From Pomphorhynchus laevis (lineage: Eukaryota > Acanthocephala > Palaeacanthocephala > Echinorhynchida > Pomphorhynchidae), in assembly GCA_012934845.2 (NCBI GenBank), contig WNNJ02000225.1, forward strand, positions 369,867 through 433,866: a DNA stretch of 64,000 bases, given 5' to 3'. Under the pieces are notes generated by a model. That model had not been told where the DNA came from, ran no database searches, and worked only from the letters and a program-made list of their open reading frames with translations. Within the stretch, counting starts at the first letter, position 1. Each line of letters begins with the position of its first letter. The position numbers and the translations under genes were made by a program. This document shows positions 21,055 to 33,089 of this stretch, in pieces.

Positions 21055-22710
21055 ACAAAATATTACACAATATGTAGCTTTCGCATAATTAAAATTACCA
21101 GGTAATGAAGTATCAATTGTAGCGTAAGTTATAATTACTAGATAAATAGCACAAATATATGCAAATCACAGAAATAAATAAAAAATCCTAAAACTCTTTC
21201 TGCAAGCTTAAGCGCTCTAGATATTGTTCCAATATTTTATTTAGTTCTTTTACAATTATATAAATGAAAGTGCAAATAAATCTATTTTATGTTGGCAACA
21301 TTCAAGGTGCAGAGATTTATTCTATATAAAGATTCACGTTACTATTCGTTATGTTTAAGTACTCTCACAATATAACCACAAAAGCTACATCTTATCAAAT
21401 GAAGATATGCGTTAGATATATGATTTAGTTGATAGAAAGGCCATATTAGTAATTGCTAATATTTGTCAATTAAAATATTATACGTCTTCAATAATCCCTT
21501 CAATCGACAGAACATTGTTGTTAAAACCGATATTTCGGTTTCCAAGCGAATATTTGTTTTCATAATTAAATGTAAATGATAGTTTTCTATTAATATTTTC
21601 TTTTATTTTTAATTAAATGTAATTTCAATTATAAAATATTAATTTTATATTAAATTATTTATATTAATGAACAAATAATTATTTACAAATGATTACTTGG
21701 CAAATATTTTTTGTCAAGAAATAACAAAAATATATATGTTGAATTTTATTGCACTACATTTACATTTTAAGCTGTGGATATTAAACCTCATTTGCATTGT
21801 TTTTAGTGAATGTCAGTTTCAATGTCAACAAAAATATGATTTAATAATAGAATAACTAAAAAATTAATTTATAAAAAAATGATTTTTTTGTGAAAATAAT
21901 TGTTTTAGTAAACAATTATTTGCAAATTAGCATAGAGCAATACAAAAATTTTGAAAAATTTCTAGTAAACTAAGCGAACAGGAAACTTAAAATACGATTT
22001 AACTCAAAATTCGAACAGTATGACTCGTCCCTATTAATAATACAGAAGACAGTTTTGTTTTACAAAATCCTGTATTTTATTCTACAACAATTATTATAAT
22101 TGTCTTTATGATATCAATCTCAATATTATAATATTAAGAATATTATATATTATAAAATTGTATGTTTTAATTTAACTTAAGTAATACATTTCTTACATTT
22201 TTTGATGTATTCTCAATATAAAATTAAATTTAGTAATTACAATGCTGATGCACTTATAAGATATAATTGTCATAAGTTTTAACTTTTCATTTGGTAAACT
22301 TACATTTAAGAAATGACCAAGCAAAGATTCTGAAAAATTTTAATAAGCCAAACGAAGATTTTGGCTCCGGTTGTATACCCATGCACTGTGCATGAACATA
22401 AGAAATCAGAGAGGGTTCTTAGCAGGTCAACAAAAGTTCTTTCTATTAGTAATGTAGATAATAATTATTTACATTAAAAATTATTATAGATTGTATAACA
22501 ATTAATATTTAATTATTTATATATAATGATTATACTATTTTATACCGTTTCGTAATCACAATGACTCATCAGTGCCAGATCCTTCCAACTACTGGATGCA
22601 GAGGAGGACTTGTAGACGAAAAAAAAACGAATCATCATACACATGATGATTTTGTCGTTTTTCTGTCGTCTGCTAATCTTACTCTACCCAGCAGTGGGAG
22701 GGATCTGTCA

Positions 22711-22757
22711 CTGATGAGTCATTGTGATAACGAAACGGTATCAAATACTGTAAACGT
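22711..22757 (+). ncRNA. Hammerhead-like core (copy of the 8.75 kb arm)
   Basis: CTGATGA 22711-22717, stem II GTCAT/ATAAC with one mismatch, GAAA 22732-22735, stem III ACGGTAT/ATACTGT, then A at 22752 giving a GUA triplet. Cleavage would be predicted between 22752 and 22753. Stem I pairing is not evident. The facing arm on the minus strand (about 22574-22540) is more decayed. Confidence 0.45.
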
Positions 22758-22937
22758 CGTTCTTCCGCGTCTGGCTTAAAAGATTGTTAAAATAATTCAG
22801 GCAGAATGGTATCACTCTCGTTTTGAGAATTATTATATATAATTATTAATAATTATTTTTTTTAATATTATTTTTACAACAAATATACACAAATATGGAT
22901 TCCCGCAAATGGGCCCATGAATATTTCAGTCATCAAT

Positions 22938-23240
22938 TCAGTCACGTTCCATTGTCGAGTAAACCCTATTATGGTCAGACACCATCTTGTTTTTCGAAGA
23001 CCTGGAACTCCTCTTGCATGCTGATGCATCACAATCTATGGCAAAGCCAATTCGCCTCTTCAAATGGCTGAGATTATCTGAATAAGGCTGACGATTACGC
23101 TTTGCCTGTTTGACCGCGACAAGCCGTAAGAGTTGCATAGCCGCTTTGACGATTCCACCGGAAGTAGAGAAAATAGCTGGGACGAAAATTCCATGTTCAA
23201 TTAGAGTTACTCGTTCTTCGTATTTTGAACGCTTGCAACG
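22938..23240 (-). pseudogene. Retroelement C-terminal module fragment (copy of 8.3 kb)
   Basis: The minus strand repeats the IEHGIFVPAIFS ... RRIGFAIDCDASACKRSS tail seen at 8269-8568, with one residue change (SRSSKN for SRFSKN). At about 23240 it joins directly to the LINE endonuclease remnant. Either the LINE was deleted internally or two elements are fused. Confidence 0.6.
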
Positions 23241-23244
23241 GAGA

Positions 23245-23568
23245 CTAATGGTGAGAGAAAGCTATAAGACCACAGTGGTTAATTGATCGATTTGAACTAA
23301 TTCGTCGTTGACGAGCCTTATCGACCACAGCGAGATTTAAAGAGCGGAGGCGTTTAAGAGAGTAATCATTCTGATCAACCTGCCAAGATTCGGTTAAACA
23401 CAAAACATTTAAAGATTTATGAAGGAAAAGATCATACACTAAATCAACTTTGTTACTAAGAGAGCGGATTTTTAAAACGCCTTTTTTCCAGGAAGATTTG
23501 GGGAGCAGCGGAGTAGAATCAATTAGAGGATACCCTGGATGATTTACTTGAAGTACATCGTTGGTCAT
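23245..23568 (-). pseudogene. LINE endonuclease N-terminal fragment
   Basis: The 107-codon ORF contains KIRSLSNKVDLVYDLFLHK and NVLCLTESWQVD. This is the start of an apurinic-type (exonuclease/endonuclease/phosphatase fold) LINE nuclease: the S-L-x-N-K strand and the metal-binding glutamate in L-x-L-T-E-S-W. The D-x-N and S-D-H parts are missing past the junction at 23245. It lies downstream of the ORF1 remnant on the same strand, as expected for a CR1/Jockey-like LINE. Confidence 0.7.
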
Positions 23569-23723
23569 ATATTGGCTGGATTAGAAAGATTGTTGTTACC
23601 TGTAGACGAAACTTCGCCGAGTACTGGTAAGCTCACATTTACTGCGTGGGCTTCCATACTTGATGAAACCACTATCTTATGCCCTCTAATAAAATATCGC
23701 TTACTTGGGTCTGACTTTTTTCG

Positions 23724-24308
23724 TTAGGATAATTCTTTTTGTAATCTCTTAAGTTCCTCTTGTTCAAGTTTCGACAAATCAGTGCACAAGTACACCGTAT
23801 GAAAGAGAGATGAATTATTAAGCTTAAACAAGGATTTTAAAGATGATTCCACATAACAGACGCTTGTTTTTACCTTAACCCACGGAGGGGAGTTAGTATG
23901 AAGTGCAGGGAGTCGATGAAAGTCTAGTTTTTGTCCGACCAAAGGACAACCGATTTCCTCAAAGAGATTTAATATAACTTGTTGCTCGCTTTCAGAAACG
24001 GGTAAATTACGAACTATCAGATGTGAGGCCCTAGCGCTTTCCCTATCAAGAGAGTTTGCTAATTTAGAATAAGATTTATCTACCTCTGGTGTGCGTTGAA
24101 AAGAACAAACAGCATGAGATACCTGCTTATTGATGCAACGGTTGAGGGAGGAGTTGATAGACTCATTTACTATTCTATGTATACGTTCTTTGTATGTCCA
24201 GCAACTATTCGAATCATTTGATATCAACTGGCTTTTAAGTTTAGTTATTTCAATTCGGGCTTCGTTGATTGCTTTAGCTGCACAAAATGATTTTATACAT
24301 AAAATCAA
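23724..24308 (-). pseudogene. LINE ORF1 (RRM-like) fragment
   Basis: The 194-codon ORF has an N-terminal helical stretch (INEARIEITKLKSQLI) followed by SHLIVRNLPVSESEQQVILN and LFEEIG, typical of the RRM-like fold in CR1-group ORF1 proteins. It ends in a lysine/glutamate-rich helix and is followed by the endonuclease. ORF1 proteins bind element RNA and chaperone target-primed reverse transcription. No zinc knuckle is visible. Confidence 0.6.
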
Positions 24309-24599
24309 ACGTTTTATATGTTGATTTTCTCAAAAACTTTTTATTTCTTCCTCACGTTCAGAACTTATATAGTTGTGACTGGCGATTTATTATTAATGTG
24401 ATTTGTCATGCAGTCACGAGATTTCGGAATTAAAGGCGTGTGAAATAAAGAATTTGTAAGAAAGGATGAGTCCAGCGACTAGGTAATAAGACTGTGTTAT
24501 CATATGTTGGAATTTGTTGTATAAAAGTAATATACAGTTAATTACGAGAATCTTACCTATATGTACAGTCTTCGCACTTCATTTGATATCCCAAAACAT

Positions 24600-26250
24600 C
24601 ACACCTTGTTTGTATGCCATAATGGTAGTCATGAATGTAGCTATTTCCCACACCAGGTAGCCACTAACTCAGCCTCAAAAATAGGTATGTCATTTAATAG
24701 TTGAAAAGACCAACATAACCCATATTTTCCAACAATACCAATCTGACTATTAGTTGCATCAGTAAAAGTAAATCCATTAGATGCATCGGTTAAAGGCAGT
24801 ATCATGTGCTCTTTATCAATGAATCACTTCACAAACCAGGATTTCCAAGACTTATCCTGGTAAAGGAGCTTATGCATTGTTGATAATATAGGCGGTGCAT
24901 ATTTTATTGTGCTTCTCAATTTCATTTGTTGTCTACTACCCACTGGTGACTGGATAATTCTTAGGTAAGCAACATTTTCTCTGAACTGCGTAATAACTTT
25001 CTTGGTAAACTCAACGCCGTGACGTGACTAGTGATCTCTTTCCCGAGAAACTTAATATTTCTGCAGGAACATAGTATGCATTTCTGCTCATTATGAGATA
25101 TATTCCAAACTGGTAGAAGAGCTTTTAATTCGTGGATTACTTTCCCATATGCCGTTTGTAATCATAGGTAAGAATCATGTTATCAAAATGACTTAACGAT
25201 TCTACACATTTCTGTTACATCCAATCGGTGTTGAATTACTTATCATTTGATCTCAGTAAGGTATCCAAGGGATACCGATATGTACAACTTTGTAATAGTA
25301 TTATTTATAATTGTACTAAAAACTGTTTTCTTCCAATCAGCTGGGTATAAAGGGATTTGGAAAAACATATTGGAAATCTAAACCACTTTTTGCACGCAAC
25401 ATCATCTCTGTTATGGTTTTGATATATAGATGTATATGTAAATCCAAAGTATTGCATTCGTTTCATATCCGACAATCATATACCAGTATATATGAATATT
25501 CGTTATGAAAAAGAAAGACCATATATCAAAATTGCCATACCGTCTTTTTAAAAGAGAGGGCTAATGTCCATTTTTAAATACTATTTGATGCCTTTAGTAA
25601 GAGCTTGACTTACGTTTGATTTTTATCTTTACCATTGCACTAGAATAGAGTTAATTCGTACATCATTATTAAATATATCCTAAATACTCTGTGATGCCTG
25701 ATTTGTTGTAGAAGGCGAGGCAGATAAACGATATTAGTTACCTTTGGGTTCATATTTAGTTACTTTAGATATGTATGAGCTATCCTAGCATCGAGCCAAG
25801 ATAAATATTTATCAAATATGTATTGATAAAAATGTCTTGACGTGCATTAACAACTGAATATCGAGGCATATTACGTAATATTGTTAAATATTTATCTATT
25901 ACCATTTGCTCTTTTATCAGTTGTACGAGTTGCTGCATACTAATCTTCGCGTGGCATTGGGTTGACAATATTCATGATAAGCTGCAGTAGTACATCCAGT
26001 TAATAAAAGAAAATTGCACTTATTATCCAAGGATCACGCCCTGTGAATTAATGGACCAAACTTCTGAGTGTCTATAGGTACTGGCGCTATAGAGAAAAAG
26101 TTGATCCTTATATGGTTTATTACCCCTGCAGTTATATTGCTCCATGGTTGGTATGACCCAGTCAAGAAGTTAATTTTGAGATGTCTTTTGAGATACCGTG
26201 AAGTCTGATAAAAGATCGTTCGGGATTCCGGGGCAAGTATGATGCCTTTT
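24600..26250 (-). pseudogene. Decayed LTR- or DIRS-type pol remnant (RT and RNase H)
   Basis: Reading minus-strand frames with shifts gives, in order, MFFQIPLYPADWKKTVFST near 25350 (RT, x-F-F-Q-I-P-L), EQKCILCSCRNIKFLGKEI near 25060 (RT thumb, K-C ... F-L-G), SPVGSRQQMKLRSTIKYAPP near 24920 (connection), then LTDASNGFTFTDATNSQIG and NDIPIFEAELVAT near 24700 (RNase H, T-D-A-S ... E-L-x-A). Every segment carries stops or shifts. The set of motifs fits Ty3-like or DIRS-like pol. No LTRs or integrase were found, so the class stays open. Confidence 0.55.
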
Positions 26251-27985
26251 TTATATTAAAAATTGTATGATATATTTATTAAAGCTCAAGTTATTTTAAG
26301 GAATTTGCAATGTAGACAATAACATGGAGATTTATTGAATATTCGAGAACACTATTGCGGAAATCACCAGAAAAATGTTTAAATTGTAGTTCATTAGACA
26401 AATTGAAAAAATGTTTTTATTCTAATGATCAAAATTCGAAAATTCAATTAATCCGATTACTTTGTCTGCTTTGCGAGATTCTTCAAATACCGTATACTTG
26501 CACTCATTAATAGCAAAAAAATTAACTTGAACGATGCTTTGAAATTACGATAGATAAATATTTATTATCTATGGTAAACAGTTCAACGTGCAAAATTGCT
26601 AACATAGAATTAAAATTAATTCAGGTGTTAATTATTAGTAGATATCAGTGATGTTGTGCAATGATTTAAACTTTAAAAACTGTCATTTTTTAATTTTTGT
26701 AGAATATCAATTTAATATTTACAAAATATACATTTCCTTTAATCATTGTTTTTATTACATAAACAAACCTCATATTTTCATAATTCGATGACCGCATTTA
26801 AATATAAACTGAATGATCGAACAATGATATAAAATAATAATTAAAGAACCATGGCAACATTAAGTTCAACCTAAAAAGTCTTAGTAAAAGTAATAGTAGA
26901 AATAATGCGAAACAAGAATTTTGAATTCACCAGTAAAATCAGATTTTGAAGAGCTAATCAATCAAATTATGCTTTTGTACCTCCTCCTATTTTCTGTATA
27001 TTAAAAAATGTCATTTAGTACAACATAGAAAATAAAATTATCTGTTTTCTAGTCAGATGGTTCTTGAACCATATATAGGGTGAATTTGCATCACAAAATG
27101 AGATAAGGAATCGGTGGTGTAAACAAATAAAAATTTAGTCAGGCAACAAAATTAACACTAAAGCGAATTCAATTTCTAAACTCTTATGACTAATAACTTT
27201 GCTAAAAGAATAAAGTATATTAAATCTTATATTAGAATTAGTCTTATAAAGCAATTTAGTGTATTTTAATTTATTTATTTTTTAACGTTTAAGTTACCTA
27301 CACAATCACTTCTGTTAAGACTCGTTTTAGTTGAAAAAATTTATGCAATGTGAGTTTTAGAAAAACGTGTACAATTTCAACATTTTAAGATATTTTACAA
27401 AGTAAACTAGTAATAATTATTTGAATGTTTGTTGAATTGTTGAATATCAAAAAATAGAAATTAAGTCAGAATAGATGGAAACTAAATGTTTCTTGTTAAG
27501 ATTACAACTCGTTAAAACTAGTTAATATTAATAAATATTTGATATCAAATGTAAACAGTTAAGAGTGCAAATGGATGGACTTAAATTTATTACTTCATTA
27601 ATTTAATTACAACATAATGATTTAAACTTACATCTAAGAGTTTATTTTGCCTAAACTAAAGATTGTATACTTAAAATACTTTTAAGATGATTATATAATG
27701 AAATTTTTGAGTTAATATTTTTTGATCTGGAAGAATTCGAAGACAATTTGTAATTTTATATGAAACTCAAATTGTCCAATGCTGATTATTCCTTATTATA
27801 TAAAACACAAAAAGCTATAATTGATGCGTTCACCTAACGTATATCAAAATTTTATTTAAAACATTATATCGTATCTATGCATTAAGATCTTATTAAGACA
27901 AATATCAATTATGAATATGTCACTAGCCAATAAAAATTGAATTAAATTTAATTAATTGTCGCTAACTAATTAAATAATTATCAAA
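26251..27985. other. AT-rich intergenic DNA downstream of the chondroitin synthase
   Basis: No gene or repeat recognised. On the minus strand an AATAAA (TTTATT on plus, near 27850) could serve as polyadenylation signal for the gene ending at 27988. Confidence 0.4.
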
Positions 27986-27987
27986 TT

Positions 27988-30237
27988 TTACCCATTTGAC
28001 GAATCATTGTTAGTGTATAATCTGACTACCTTACTTAAATTTAGATAATAATCAGTTTTGTTCTTAGTTTGATTTACATTAAAGTGATGAGTTATTATTT
28101 TGCGTGCAAAACTAGCAGCTACTCGATATGAAGCGGCAGTTAATGATTGTGTCCCAATGCACATTTTGTACTGATCGATTGGTAAGTCATCTTTATTGCA
28201 TTCTTTTGGGTGATATATATGAACAAGAGAAGGATCTGGTGGTCGGAATACAGTAATGTTAGCCTTTATTAACGCTTCAATAAGATAGACGTCTTCTTTA
28301 CCCCAGCCATCAATGCTGGTATCCCATCCACCAACCAAATCAAGATCTGATTTATAAATACCAATCATCCCGAATCCGTAATACCTCCAGAAGCCCTTGT
28401 CTTCATTTATGCACATATCATTGTCATTGCAAGATGAATTTATGTTTTCATCATCTAAACGCCAAAATGAGTATTCGTTTTGACTAAATACAATAGGCAT
28501 GTATACTTGTATTCCTTTCACTACACTTTGCTGAATTCGTTCAAGTAGAATCTCACTGATAACCATGTCGAGATCAATGAAAAATAAAAGATCACACGAA
28601 CTGAACTGATCAGCTCCCAATGTCCGATACTTTGCTCTATTAAATTTGTTTGAGGTCCAGACTATTTTCATTGGTAATTCTTTCTTTGCATCGTTCAAAA
28701 TACCAACTACATCAGGTGTATCTGCTGATGAAGCCACCACAGTTAAAGTAACAAATCTTGTTTTCTGTCCTTTGACGAAAAAAGCATCTCGAAATGAGCT
28801 TAGAAATTTTCGTAGCATTGTGTGTCGCCCGTAGCAGGGAACAATAAAATTGACCTGTCTAGATCGTTCTAATCGTGTCATGGATTCTATATGCCATTTA
28901 GAGAATACTGGAAAAACTACGGAAATATGCTTTCGCACAAGTTTTGTAGACTTTTTCTTAACATATCTATGATGTTTGTACGTTATATCAAGAATATATA
29001 AGAATCCTGTATCTTCTTTAAATGTAGTATATCCATTTTGTATCGACATGTTATCCACATATCTACCTAACTTTCTAGAGTCCATATTCAACTTATATGT
29101 GTAATAATCGATGATTGTGTTAATTGCTTCTCTATGTACAGCTTGCAAACTCCGAACCGGCTGTCCATCGATCGTTGAATATTGACTTCCACTAGTAAGA
29201 TAAGTCCATATGCATTTATCGCATTGAAATGAATTCAATTGCATGTTATTTTCTTTAAACATATCACCGTAGTTGAGTCTGGCAAGATCCCTTTGCATTT
29301 CCCACAGTCTCTGTTGATTTTGCCGAAGCCTTTGATTTAACAAGGTATAATGCACTTGATAGAATAGCTTGGCATCCTTTATCGGATGTAGATTAATAGC
29401 TCTAGCAACTTTTTCTGTTTGTAGTTCCTGGCGAAATCCGTCTGTTCCCTTAGGGTTGTTGTATAGAAGATGTAACATCTCATAATTCCAAGTACATGAT
29501 ACGTTTGCAAACTTTCGAATGCATCTACCTATTTCAACGTCTTCATGTAAACTTCTCAAGTCCAGCAAGCATTCACTAATATGTGGTACAAATCTTTGTA
29601 ACGTAGTCTTACTAATTATCATTCCTGGACCTCCCATGCAAAAATTGTCCCGAGGTCCAAGTCCGATCTTTCCTTTTTCTGATAGAATACCCATACCTGG
29701 TTGGCCGATAAAATAAGCATTACGACTGTCCATACTGGACAGAAAATTCTGTAATTTATCAGCCTTTATGTACATATCATCATCAACACGCATAAACCAT
29801 TCGTAATTATTGCCAAAGTTGTCGTATAAATGTTTCATCATAAGAAAACTTTTCTTTTGCGGTGGGTATATGTCCGTTACTCCTTTTAAACGAACTAACG
29901 GTATATTTCGTTTAGCCACTGTTTTCTCTGAAGAATAAAAAATAACTTTACCGGGTATGTCTTTAAACCAAGTGTCCATTATGACAGGAATCCGTGTATT
30001 TACGAATTTAGCGCTGGTCATGACCGCCACGAGAACTAATTTCCTTTCTAAGCTTTCGGTATTTATCATTGATGATCCTGATCGACGGCTTCCAAATATT
30101 GAATTCATGCATGTTTTTTTATTTTCTTGAATAGACGAACAAAGTGTTCGTTGGCTGATAATCCAGCCAATTATTGTAAAACTTAAACTCACGAATATAT
30201 GAGTAATCGTAACTTTGTGTCGTCGGTATAAGTTCAT
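27988..30237 (-). CDS. Chondroitin sulfate synthase (two-domain glycosyltransferase)
   Basis: 749 residues in one uninterrupted ORF from ATG at 30237. Residues 9-28 form a single hydrophobic anchor after a short basic cytoplasmic end, as in type II Golgi enzymes. The N-terminal half is a GT31-type glucuronyltransferase with WFMRVDDDMYIK (DDD 152-154) and HEDVEIGRCI near 231. The C-terminal half is a GT7-type N-acetylgalactosaminyltransferase with FIDLDMV (DLD 555-557), GGWGKEDV-like GWGKEDV at 644-650, and LVHIYHPKEC at 671-680. Both metal-binding motifs are present, so it should alternate GlcA and GalNAc in chondroitin chains rather than be a CHPF-like partner. Human CHSY1 is about 800 residues, so the length fits. 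There are no introns, unusual for this family in many animals. Confidence 0.95.
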   Translation of the reverse strand: MNLYRRHKVTITHIFVSLSFTIIGWIISQRTLCSSIQENKKTCMNSIFGSRRSGSSMINTESLERKLVLVAVMTSAKFVNTRIPVIMDTWFKDIPGKVIFYSSEKTVAKRNIPLVRLKGVTDIYPPQKKSFLMMKHLYDNFGNNYEWFMRVDDDMYIKADKLQNFLSSMDSRNAYFIGQPGMGILSEKGKIGLGPRDNFCMGGPGMIISKTTLQRFVPHISECLLDLRSLHEDVEIGRCIRKFANVSCTWNYEMLHLLYNNPKGTDGFRQELQTEKVARAINLHPIKDAKLFYQVHYTLLNQRLRQNQQRLWEMQRDLARLNYGDMFKENNMQLNSFQCDKCIWTYLTSGSQYSTIDGQPVRSLQAVHREAINTIIDYYTYKLNMDSRKLGRYVDNMSIQNGYTTFKEDTGFLYILDITYKHHRYVKKKSTKLVRKHISVVFPVFSKWHIESMTRLERSRQVNFIVPCYGRHTMLRKFLSSFRDAFFVKGQKTRFVTLTVVASSADTPDVVGILNDAKKELPMKIVWTSNKFNRAKYRTLGADQFSSCDLLFFIDLDMVISEILLERIQQSVVKGIQVYMPIVFSQNEYSFWRLDDENINSSCNDNDMCINEDKGFWRYYGFGMIGIYKSDLDLVGGWDTSIDGWGKEDVYLIEALIKANITVFRPPDPSLVHIYHPKECNKDDLPIDQYKMCIGTQSLTAASYRVAASFARKIITHHFNVNQTKNKTDYYLNLSKVVRLYTNNDSSNG

Positions 30238-30239
30238 AT

Positions 30240-33085
30240 TTATATTCTATCAACGTTTCGGGATAACGAACTGAGTGTTGATCGCATCAATAAATGGTTA
30301 AGCCGCATTTGCTAGTAAAACCGGTTTGTTCAAAATCAGAAGAAATGTTCAGTTGTGACTTTTCATCAAAATGAAAGCAAATTATTTTATAAGAAGGAGA
30401 TAAAAAGCAAATCTATTAATGTTTGCATTTTTGTAGATAGGAAAAATCTGGTTAAAATCACCATCCTCCTCCTATGATCTTGTCAAGAGATCCTCTTCAT
30501 TATTAATGGTCATATGTTGTGTGTAGCAAATATATCTTCACAATTTTTATCGAACAATAACTGCTTATAAACTTGTACTACAGGCCCAATTGTATTGCAT
30601 GTAGCAGATTTTTCAGTTGCCTTCACAGATATACAGGAAATTTATCAATTTATTGTTATTATCAGTATTTTAAGACAAATATATCGAACAAAAATAGACA
30701 GAATAATGTTTGCTAAAGTCTTTTGCCCTTTTGCCTTACATCCGACTGTGTGCACAATCAGTGCAACAGAGATTGCCAAGATCTATGCTGTGTTCCCCTA
30801 TTTAAAGTTTACGCATCCTTGAGAGAAGCTTTTAATAAAAAAAATGTTTTTTATTTCTAATTACTTGATTTAATATATGAAGATACGATTGTAAAAAAGC
30901 TATAAAACGCGACTTAGAGATTAATTTATAAAAAAAATTATACAGCAAAAGTTTTCTTCAAATGATACTATAAAAATTAAGTAATTCCTATTTTAAACAA
31001 GACAGCTTTTACGGGAGTAAAATATAGAAAGGTTAAGTGATTAAAGATTACTTTCATTCACAAAGTTAATCAATAAAAGTTTATTATAAATTTTTAAATA
31101 ATACAATAATTTATTTATAAAATAATAATTCAATTATTAATCTTGTATGGGAGCAAAATATAATGGTCAAATTTCGTTTAAGATAAATTGGTTGATATAG
31201 TGGTTGATTATTTGTCCTTGATCTTTTATGATTACATTAGTTTTAATCTTCATGATGATGAAAGCTCTCAAATTTGAAGCATAAAATTATCTTTTCTAAT
31301 TTCAGAAAGAGCTAATTTAGAAAATTATCAAGTAGAAGATGATTAATTGAACCGATGCAAATTGATGTTTCTCTAAAGACAGAAATTACTATCGCTTAAA
31401 TATGAATACATTAGAACTGAGCGTGTAAGTATAATATTGGGAACATAGATCGTCTGACGAACGTCCGAGAGATGTATACTTTTAAAAATTCAATAACGCA
31501 GAATATTCTTAACATATTTGAAGTGTGACTCCCGATATATTAATTTTAAGTTATTGTTTAATTTAAAAAGCACAACAGCAAACAATCATTTTTGTTCTTA
31601 TAATATGTTACAAGTTCCGTGTTTCATTTTAGCATATTAAGCTGATGTCACTGGTTTTACTCGTCATCGTAATCAGCCAACAGAGAAGGTATGTATTCTT
31701 TAGTCTATAATAACAGACTAAAGTAAGCGGTAGTATAATTTCTTTGATACAAGTTTGACCAATTGTTACCATTAGTTAATTTATACAACACCGTACATAA
31801 GCTCTTGCAATACTTCACATATATAAGCTTTCCACGTTTACTTTCTTAACGAGATCGGCTAACTTTACTTGACAGTTTATTATTCTTCGCTAATAATGAG
31901 TTGATAATATCTCATTTTGTTTGTCTAAAACGCTGATTGAAGACGATAAACGCATCGTGTTATAGGATCTGGTCAACATATAGCGCACGTTGTTCGCAAT
32001 CATAGTTACTCTTTCTGTTGGAAAATATTTGATAAGGAAACTTGCTCGTGGGAGGCTTTAGGTTGAATTGCTTTTATGCCTAAAAACGTTTGAACAAAGT
32101 GTGTACCTTCATCATATTATGAAGCTACTTTCTCTTGGCAATTCATCACTTTTTAAATGTCTTCATAATTATGAAACGTTATAATTATGAAAGTTGCCAA
32201 TAGGATTCAGATACTGCTGCATTAAACCCCTCCATAATGAAAATGATGATAATCAATTCTATCTAATTACCGGTGTATTTCAAAAACTATCATTTCTCCT
32301 ATAATATAATTAGCTTTTTTGTTTCTGATAATTAGTTTTTTTTCATTTGTTTATGCAGACTCGTATTGCAACTAAAATCAATCAAATGTTTTAATTAGAA
32401 GACAAACTGTTCACGTCTATCTTCCATTTGGACACTTCTCAATTCCAGACGAGATCAAAGTTGCATACTCAACACGATTCGGTAAAATTCAAACGATTAA
32501 AAGCATTTTTATTGTTTTAAGCATAAACTATTAAATTTATGAAAATAAATTTAAAGTTGATGATATATTGAGACTTTTGAGTCAATATTGTTTGATATGG
32601 AAGAATTCCAATATTACTTGTAATTTAATTTAAAACTCAAATGTTTAATGCTGACTATTCTCTGTTAAAAATAGGATTTTAGGAATGAAAGTTAAGATGT
32701 ATGATGCAGTAAACACCTATTTTATTATTTTTAATTATTTGTATAGTGAATTTGTTTGCATTAGAGTTTAAACTTTGAGTTTTTGAATTATTCGTTTTGT
32801 TTGAATCGAAATTTAAATTTGCGAAAAATTAGAAGACGGAGAATGTTTTTCTTTATTTTATATTTCTTTCTAGCTGGCATTATTAAATAAATTTCTTATT
32901 TTGACATGAATTTCGGAAAATTCAAAATATTTTGTTTGATTACAAATAGTGACAAACTGATCCCTGATAAATAAAGTATTTATTTTTCCAGTAATTCCTA
33001 AGTTTATTAAATCGATTTTATATCGATAACTACCGTGAATAATAATAACTAAATAATATTAAAATAACTTGATGAATGTATTATG
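30240..33085. other. Intergenic DNA, no gene supported
   Basis: A 75-codon ORF at 30595-30822 has no recognisable feature. The rest is AT-rich, with no repeat partner that I noticed. The promoter of the chondroitin synthase should lie just right of 30237, but I see no clear core element. Confidence 0.4.
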
Positions 33086-33089
33086 TACG

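Larger units (their letters stand above)
21055..23240 (-). repeat. Inverted, reordered copy of repeat blocks C, A and B
   Basis: Read on the plus strand: 21055-21562 is the reverse complement of block C (10055-10575), 21555-22363 of block A (6500-7318), and 22364-23240 of block B (8266-9145). On the minus strand the order is B-A-C, whereas at 6.5-10.6 kb it is A-B-C with about 0.9 kb of extra sequence in each gap. Identity is high throughout, so the two loci share a recent source. Confidence 0.85.

Noticed and set aside
24130-24324. Plus-strand ORF over the LINE ORF1 fragment
   Set aside because: It is the antisense shadow of the minus-strand ORF1, which has a recognisable RRM-like pattern.
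30595-30822. 75-residue ORF upstream of the chondroitin synthase
   Set aside because: No motif, no conservation visible, and length is expected by chance over this stretch.
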